From Bacteroidia bacterium (GTDB taxonomy: Bacteria; Bacteroidota; Bacteroidia; Bacteroidales; Azobacteroidaceae): a DNA stretch of 9,953 bases. The stretch spans positions 1 to 9,953 of the forward strand of contig BNTT01000114.1 of NCBI GenBank assembly GCA_025996815.1. The letters are read 5' to 3'. Shown one piece after another: positions 6,411-9,953 of the stretch. The position numbers and the translations under genes are program-made. How positions within the stretch are numbered: the first letter of the stretch is position 1; each line of letters opens with the position of its first letter. The notes below the pieces were generated by a model. It was not told the DNA's origin, made no database searches, and saw only the letters and a list, made by a program, of their open reading frames with translations.

Positions 6411-8951
6411 TCACCCCCCGCACTTGGAGAAGCCGCATTGGGTGCATTTTAGGCAGCCTTCGGTGTAGACGAGGGTTTCTTGACCGCAGGTGGGGCATTT
6501 TTTGCCTTTGGCTTCTGTGCCTTCGAGGATGTAGTTTTTTAGGGCGCGTTCTACTCCGTTTTTCCATGTGTTGATGGAGTGGTTGTCGAGTTCCAAGCCC
6601 TGCACGAGTTTGATTACCTGGTCGACGGGCATTGCGTAGCGCAACACGCCCGACAGGAGTTTGGCGTAGTTCCAATATTCGGGGTCAAATTTGCTGTCTA
6701 ATCCTTCAATGGTGGTCTTGTAGCCGCGTTTGTTGACGTATTGAAAGTCGTAATGCCGGTTGCCGTCTGCATCCACGCTCTTGAGGATTGTGCCGTTGGT
6801 AACGTTTTTTGGTATGTAGATGCCGTCTTCTTCATCGTATAGACCGGTGAAAATTTCATACGGGCGACCGTTGAGTAGCCCCACAAAGGCAATCCATTTC
6901 TCGCGGTTGTTCTGAAAACGCACTATTTCTGCCTCCAATTCGCGGGGGCGTTTCGCCACGATGACGGGCGGCTCGTAGCATTCGCAATCCTTGTCTTTGG
7001 GTCTGTCGGCAGCCACCAAAACGCCGCTGCGAGAGCCGTCGCGATAGACGGTGCAGCCCTTGCAGCCCGACTTCCACGCCTCGATATAGAGTTGGTTTAC
7101 AAGCGATTCCTCTGCCTCGTTTGGCAGATTGATGGTGACGCTGATGGAATGGTCAACCCATCGCTGCACGCGCCCCTGCATCTTCACTTTTTGCAGCCAA
7201 TCGACATCATTAGCCGTCGCCTTGTAGTAGGGCGATTTCTCAATCAGTTCGTCCAACTCTTCGGGCGAATATTTTTTCGCCGTGGGATAGTTGTTGGCTT
7301 CCATCCAATCGACAAATTTGTGATGAAACACGATGTATTCTTCCCACGCATCGCCCACCTCGTCGACAAAATCGACCTTCACGGCAACGTCGTTGGGGTT
7401 CACCTTCCGCCGCCGCTTGTAAACAGGGAAAAAGACCGGCTCGATGCCCGACGTGGTCTGCGTCATCAGCGAGGTGGTGCCCGTGGGCGCAATCGTCAGA
7501 CAGGCAATGTTGCGGCGACCGTATTGTTCCATATCAGCCACCATCTTGGGGTCGGCTTTCCGCAAACGGGCAACGAAGGGGTTGTTTTTTTCGCGTTCGG
7601 CATCGTAAACCTCGAAAGCACCGCGCTCCTGCGCCATTTTCACCGACGAGCCGTAAGCCGCCAATGCCAGATTTTTCTGCACCTCTTCCGCCGCGTCCGT
7701 CGCTTCGGGCGTGCCGTAGCGATGCCCCAGGGCGGCGAGCATATCGCCCTCGGCAGTGATGCCCACGCCCGTGCGCCGTCCTTGCAGGGTTTTGCGGCGA
7801 ATTTTTTCCCACAGCAGTTTTTCGGCGTTTTTCACTTCTGCCGATTCGGGGTCGTTGTCTATCTTGGCGATTATCTTATCAATTTTCTCCGTTTCCAGGT
7901 CGATAATATCATCCATAATGCGCTGAGCCAGAGCCACGTGCTCTCTAAAGAGTGTGAAATTAAATTTGGCTTTCGGCGTAAACGGATTGTCCACATACGA
8001 ATAGAGATTGATTGCCAGCAGGCGGCAACTGTCGTAGGGACAGAGCGGAATTTCGCCGCAGGGGTTGGTCGAAACGGTGTTGAAGCCCAAGTCGGCGTAG
8101 CAATCGGGCAGCGACTCCTTGATAATCGTGTCCCAAAACAGCACGCCCGGCTCGGCAGATTTCCAGGCATTGTGAATAATTTTGCTCCAAAGTTCGCCCG
8201 CATTGATTTCTTTGGAAGTCGTGGGTGTCTTGCTGTCGATGGGATATTGCTGCTTAAAGGGCTGATTATTAACCACTGCCTTCATAAAATCGTCGGTGAT
8301 TTTCACAGACACATTGGCACCGGTTACTTTGCCCTCCGACATTTTGGCATCGATAAACGACTCGGCATCAGGATGTTTCACCGAAACGCTCAGCATCAAC
8401 GCCCCGCGGCGACCGTCCTGCGCCACTTCGCGGGTGGAATTGGAATAACGCTCCATAAACGGCACCAAGCCGGTGGACGTGAGCGCGGAGTTTTTGACCG
8501 GCGAGCCTTTGGGGCGGATGTGCGAGAGGTCGTGCCCCACGCCGCCGCGCCGTTTCATCAGTTGCACCTGCTCCTCGTCGATTTTGATGATGGCACCGTA
8601 AGAGTCCGCCAAGCCGTTGATGCCAATCACAAAGCAGTTGGAGAGCGACCCCACCTGAAAATTATTGCCAATACCGGTCATCGGACTGCCCTGCGGCACA
8701 ATATACTTATAGTGGTCGAAGAGGTCAAACAATTCCTGTGCCGACAGCGGATTGGGATATTTCTGTTCTATGCGAGCAATTTCGCCCGCCAGACGGCGGT
8801 GCAACTCGGCAGGGGTTGCCTCAAAAATGTCGCCAGACCCATCTTTCAAGGCGTATTTGTTCACAAAAACCTTAGCGGCTAACTCGTCGCCTCTAAAATA
8901 ATCCAATGAAGCCCGATAAGCCTCGTCAAAAGTATATTTCCTATTTTCCAC
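6411..8951 (-). CDS. nrdJ: Adenosylcobalamin-dependent class II ribonucleotide reductase
   Basis: This enzyme reduces ribonucleotides to deoxyribonucleotides in the cytoplasm, using a cobalamin-generated thiyl radical; it needs no oxygen and no separate radical subunit. Numbering from the GTG at 8951 gives 846 residues, near the family's usual length. Landmarks are the first redox cysteine in GSLSNCF (C106), the thiyl-radical cysteine and active-site Glu in STNPCGEIPL (C298, E300) and the second redox cysteine in DSCRLLAIN (C309). The phosphate-binding loop is APTGTTSLM. The C-terminal end has a CPTCG and CLKCTQCG zinc ribbon and a final CGG that may serve as the swinging-arm cysteine. The frame is open to an ATG at 9020, but a consensus promoter (8978-9009) lies inside that extension. 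The extra residues are unlike the family, in which the YTFDEAY motif sits close to the N-terminus. The GTG at 8951 is therefore preferred. An antisense ORF on the plus strand is a shadow. Confidence 0.96.
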   Translation of the reverse strand: MENRKYTFDEAYRASLDYFRGDELAAKVFVNKYALKDGSGDIFEATPAELHRRLAGEIARIEQKYPNPLSAQELFDLFDHYKYIVPQGSPMTGIGNNFQVGSLSNCFVIGINGLADSYGAIIKIDEEQVQLMKRRGGVGHDLSHIRPKGSPVKNSALTSTGLVPFMERYSNSTREVAQDGRRGALMLSVSVKHPDAESFIDAKMSEGKVTGANVSVKITDDFMKAVVNNQPFKQQYPIDSKTPTTSKEINAGELWSKIIHNAWKSAEPGVLFWDTIIKESLPDCYADLGFNTVSTNPCGEIPLCPYDSCRLLAINLYSYVDNPFTPKAKFNFTLFREHVALAQRIMDDIIDLETEKIDKIIAKIDNDPESAEVKNAEKLLWEKIRRKTLQGRRTGVGITAEGDMLAALGHRYGTPEATDAAEEVQKNLALAAYGSSVKMAQERGAFEVYDAEREKNNPFVARLRKADPKMVADMEQYGRRNIACLTIAPTGTTSLMTQTTSGIEPVFFPVYKRRRKVNPNDVAVKVDFVDEVGDAWEEYIVFHHKFVDWMEANNYPTAKKYSPEELDELIEKSPYYKATANDVDWLQKVKMQGRVQRWVDHSISVTINLPNEAEESLVNQLYIEAWKSGCKGCTVYRDGSRSGVLVAADRPKDKDCECYEPPVIVAKRPRELEAEIVRFQNNREKWIAFVGLLNGRPYEIFTGLYDEEDGIYIPKNVTNGTILKSVDADGNRHYDFQYVNKRGYKTTIEGLDSKFDPEYWNYAKLLSGVLRYAMPVDQVIKLVQGLELDNHSINTWKNGVERALKNYILEGTEAKGKKCPTCGQETLVYTEGCLKCTQCGFSKCGG

Positions 8952-8977
8952 TGGTGTGTATATTTTTTTTGAGAGCA

Positions 8978-9009
8978 CAAAGTTAAGAATATATTTTAAA
9001 CTAACCAAA
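8978..9009 (-). promoter_or_regulatory. nrdJ: Promoter of nrdJ
   Basis: On the minus strand TTTG (9006-9009), 20 bases, then TAACTTTG (8978-8985) match the Bacteroidetes consensus. Transcription should start near 8971, leaving about 20 bases before the GTG at 8951. That leaves no room for a cobalamin riboswitch, and this argues against the ATG at 9020. Confidence 0.6.
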
Positions 9010-9308
9010 TTTTTCAACAAGAAAATTTATTTTTCTGATAACTTTTCCAAAATAAATCGCAACCAATTGAATTTCAACGACATAAAATTTTCAAACCACC
9101 AAAAAGTTTCCCAAAATGTTTACTTGCAATGAATTAAGGTTTTTATTTTTGAGATTTTTTTTATTGAGGAGGCAGGCAAAAAACACCAACGTGAAATTGA
9201 CCGTAGGCTTCAGCCCAATGTCATTAAGTTAAGGGATAAGGAGTTGGGGAAACAATCTGTAATTTTATGCCTTTGTGTGTAAAAATTAACATACGGGGCG
9301 AGAGCGAG
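9010..9308. other. AT-rich intergenic stretch, no gene seen
   Basis: About 300 bases upstream of nrdJ with no plausible coding frame. It has long A/T runs around 9010-9180. It also holds a short motif, GGCTTCAGCCCAATGTCATT (9206-9225), containing a small palindrome (GGCTTCAGCC); this has the look of a dispersed Bacteroidales repeat, but I cannot confirm it. Confidence 0.5.
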
Positions 9309-9362
9309 TTTGGTACGAACTTGGTACGACTTTGGTACGAACTTGGTATGGAGGAGGTATGG
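9309..9362. repeat. Short tandem repeat, TTGGTACGA-type units
   Basis: The segment has five back-to-back units of 9-12 bases (TTTGGTACGAAC, TTGGTACGAC, TTTGGTACGAAC, TTGGTATGG, AGGAGGTATGG). The first four form two copies of a roughly 22-base unit. The last units are degenerate. No protein in any frame explains it. Confidence 0.8.
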
Positions 9363-9458
9363 AGAAGGTCTAAATTTTGTTTGGGTCAGAAAAGACTGAT
9401 TTTCGGTGAAATTTCAGGGTTTTTAACTGTGTTTTTAACTGTTTTTATGATATTGGTG

Positions 9459-9480
9459 TTGTGTGCCGTTAGGCACACAA
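9459..9480. repeat. Perfect 9-bp hairpin with GTTA loop
   Basis: TTGTGTGCC (9459-9467) and GGCACACAA (9472-9480) pair perfectly around GTTA. It is just downstream of a doubled GTTTTTAACT at about 9418-9441. It resembles the other small palindromes here and could act as a bidirectional terminator, although no T-run follows. Confidence 0.7.
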
Positions 9481-9518
9481 TGTTGGTAGAAACCGGAATT
9501 CACCCTCCACAACCCATC

Positions 9519-9720
9519 GCCCCGCAGGGGCGGAATGTGCATAACCGTGGGTGGAGCGAAGCGTAACCCACGGAGAGGTGCACCCTCCCTCTCCTAAGCC
9601 CTGCAAGGGCGAGATTATGATAATGCCGCCCTTGCAGGGCTGAGAGTGGTGTGGTGATGCCTGTGCCGTGGGTTTTGCTTCGCTTCACCCACGGTTATAC
9701 ACATTTCGCCTCTGCGAGGC
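9519..9720. repeat. Nested 200-bp palindrome built of smaller palindromes
   Basis: The outer arms 9519-9573 and 9666-9720 are 55 bases each and match as inverted repeats at 48 positions; most differences are G-A or C-T type and would allow G-U pairs in RNA. The inner arms 9597-9611 and 9627-9641 pair perfectly over 15 bases. Each arm is itself made of small palindromes: GCCCCGCAGGGGC, CCGTGGGT...ACCCACGG, GCCCTGCAAGGGC and GCCTCTGCGAGGC. No coding potential is seen. It lies next to the end of an IS30-type element. Confidence 0.9.
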
Positions 9721-9768
9721 TAAAAAATAGCAATCGGTGGATTCAACTTCTAAGTGCGACAAAAAGTT
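9721..9768 (-). mobile_element. Probable outer end of the IS30-family element
   Basis: This is non-coding sequence between the transposase stop and the big palindrome. It includes a stretch near 9741-9760 (ATTCAACTTCTAAGTGCGAC) that probably contains the terminal inverted repeat. The matching other end is outside the window, so the exact boundary is a guess. Confidence 0.4.
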
Positions 9769-9953
9769 CTACAAAGATAGATAAAAAACTTCAGTTGGAG
9801 ATTTGAAGCCGAGTTTTTCTCTTGGGCGGCTATTTATCTTCTTCTGTATCAGTTTAATATAATCGTATGAGTAGTTATCAAAATCCGTTCCTTTTGGGAT
9901 ATATTGGCGGATTAAGCCGTTAGTATTTTCGTTTTGTCCGCGCTCATAAGAGG
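9769..9953 (-). CDS. IS30-family transposase, C-terminal fragment cut by the window edge
   Basis: The minus-strand frame is open from the window end to a TAG at 9769-9771, giving about 60 C-terminal residues. SYERGQNENTNGLIRQYIPK and then NSRPREKLGFKSPTEVF are typical of the C-terminal catalytic region of IS30-family DDE transposases. The Glu of NENTNG is in the position of the third DDE acid. The rest of the gene lies beyond the window, so it is not known whether the element is intact. Confidence 0.88.
   Translation of the reverse strand, partial: SYERGQNENTNGLIRQYIPKGTDFDNYSYDYIKLIQKKINSRPREKLGFKSPTEVFYLSL

Noticed and set aside
7092..8882. 596-codon open frame on the plus strand
   Set aside because: It lies entirely antisense to nrdJ. 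Its composition (rich in H, R, F, no recognisable domain) is the usual mirror of a strongly coding strand.
8952..9270. Cobalamin riboswitch upstream of the B12-dependent nrdJ
   Set aside because: No B12-box-like sequence was seen, and the predicted leader is only about 20 bases.
9267..9566. 99-codon plus-strand frame
   Set aside because: It is made of the tandem repeat, the small hairpin and part of the large palindrome, with no domain or promoter.
9519..9720. CRISPR array
   Set aside because: The repeats are inverted and nested, not regularly spaced direct repeats with unique spacers; no cas genes are present.

Overview
The window looks like chromosomal accessory DNA from a member of the Bacteroidota, most likely Bacteroidales. 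Three things point there. First, an orphan C-terminal sorting domain of the type IX secretion system (T9SS) is present. Second, four minus-strand promoters fit the Bacteroidetes consensus TTTG-N19/20-TAnnTTTG, and start codons lack Shine-Dalgarno sequences. Third, gene types and intergenic palindromes are of kinds common in that phylum. GC content is mixed, and intergenic regions are rich in palindromic repeats. Family assignments come from reading motifs by eye; no database search was possible.

Layout from left to right. Positions 1-2736 (+) hold the 3' part of a large multidomain GH31 glycoside hydrolase, probably alpha-N-acetylgalactosaminidase-like. It carries FN3, CBM32-like, dockerin-like and cohesin-like modules. 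Positions 2807-3848 hold a small two-gene MNT/HEPN (nucleotidyltransferase/HEPN, toxin-antitoxin-like) operon on the minus strand, bracketed by two related long hairpin repeats. Positions 3848-4141 (-) are a start-less T9SS sorting-domain fragment. Positions 4113-4398 are a non-coding tract full of nested inverted repeats next to a textbook minus-strand promoter; this may be an undescribed structured RNA or a mobile repeat. Positions 4478-6289 (-) encode a polytopic membrane protein with a TPR-like soluble tail and a run of nine G in its coding strand. Positions 6411-8951 (-) encode the B12-dependent class II ribonucleotide reductase NrdJ, the only clear housekeeping gene. Positions 9010-9768 are an intergenic repeat zone with short tandem repeats, a small hairpin and a roughly 200-bp nested palindrome. 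Positions 9769-9953 (-) are the 3' end of an IS30-family transposase cut by the window edge.

The genes do not form one pathway. NrdJ makes deoxyribonucleotides. The GH31 protein probably breaks down host or dietary glycans. The MNT/HEPN pair is a defence or plasmid-stability type module. The membrane protein is of unknown role and has its own promoter. The parts most worth a second look are the hairpin-flanked MNT/HEPN cassette and the structured tract at 4113-4398.
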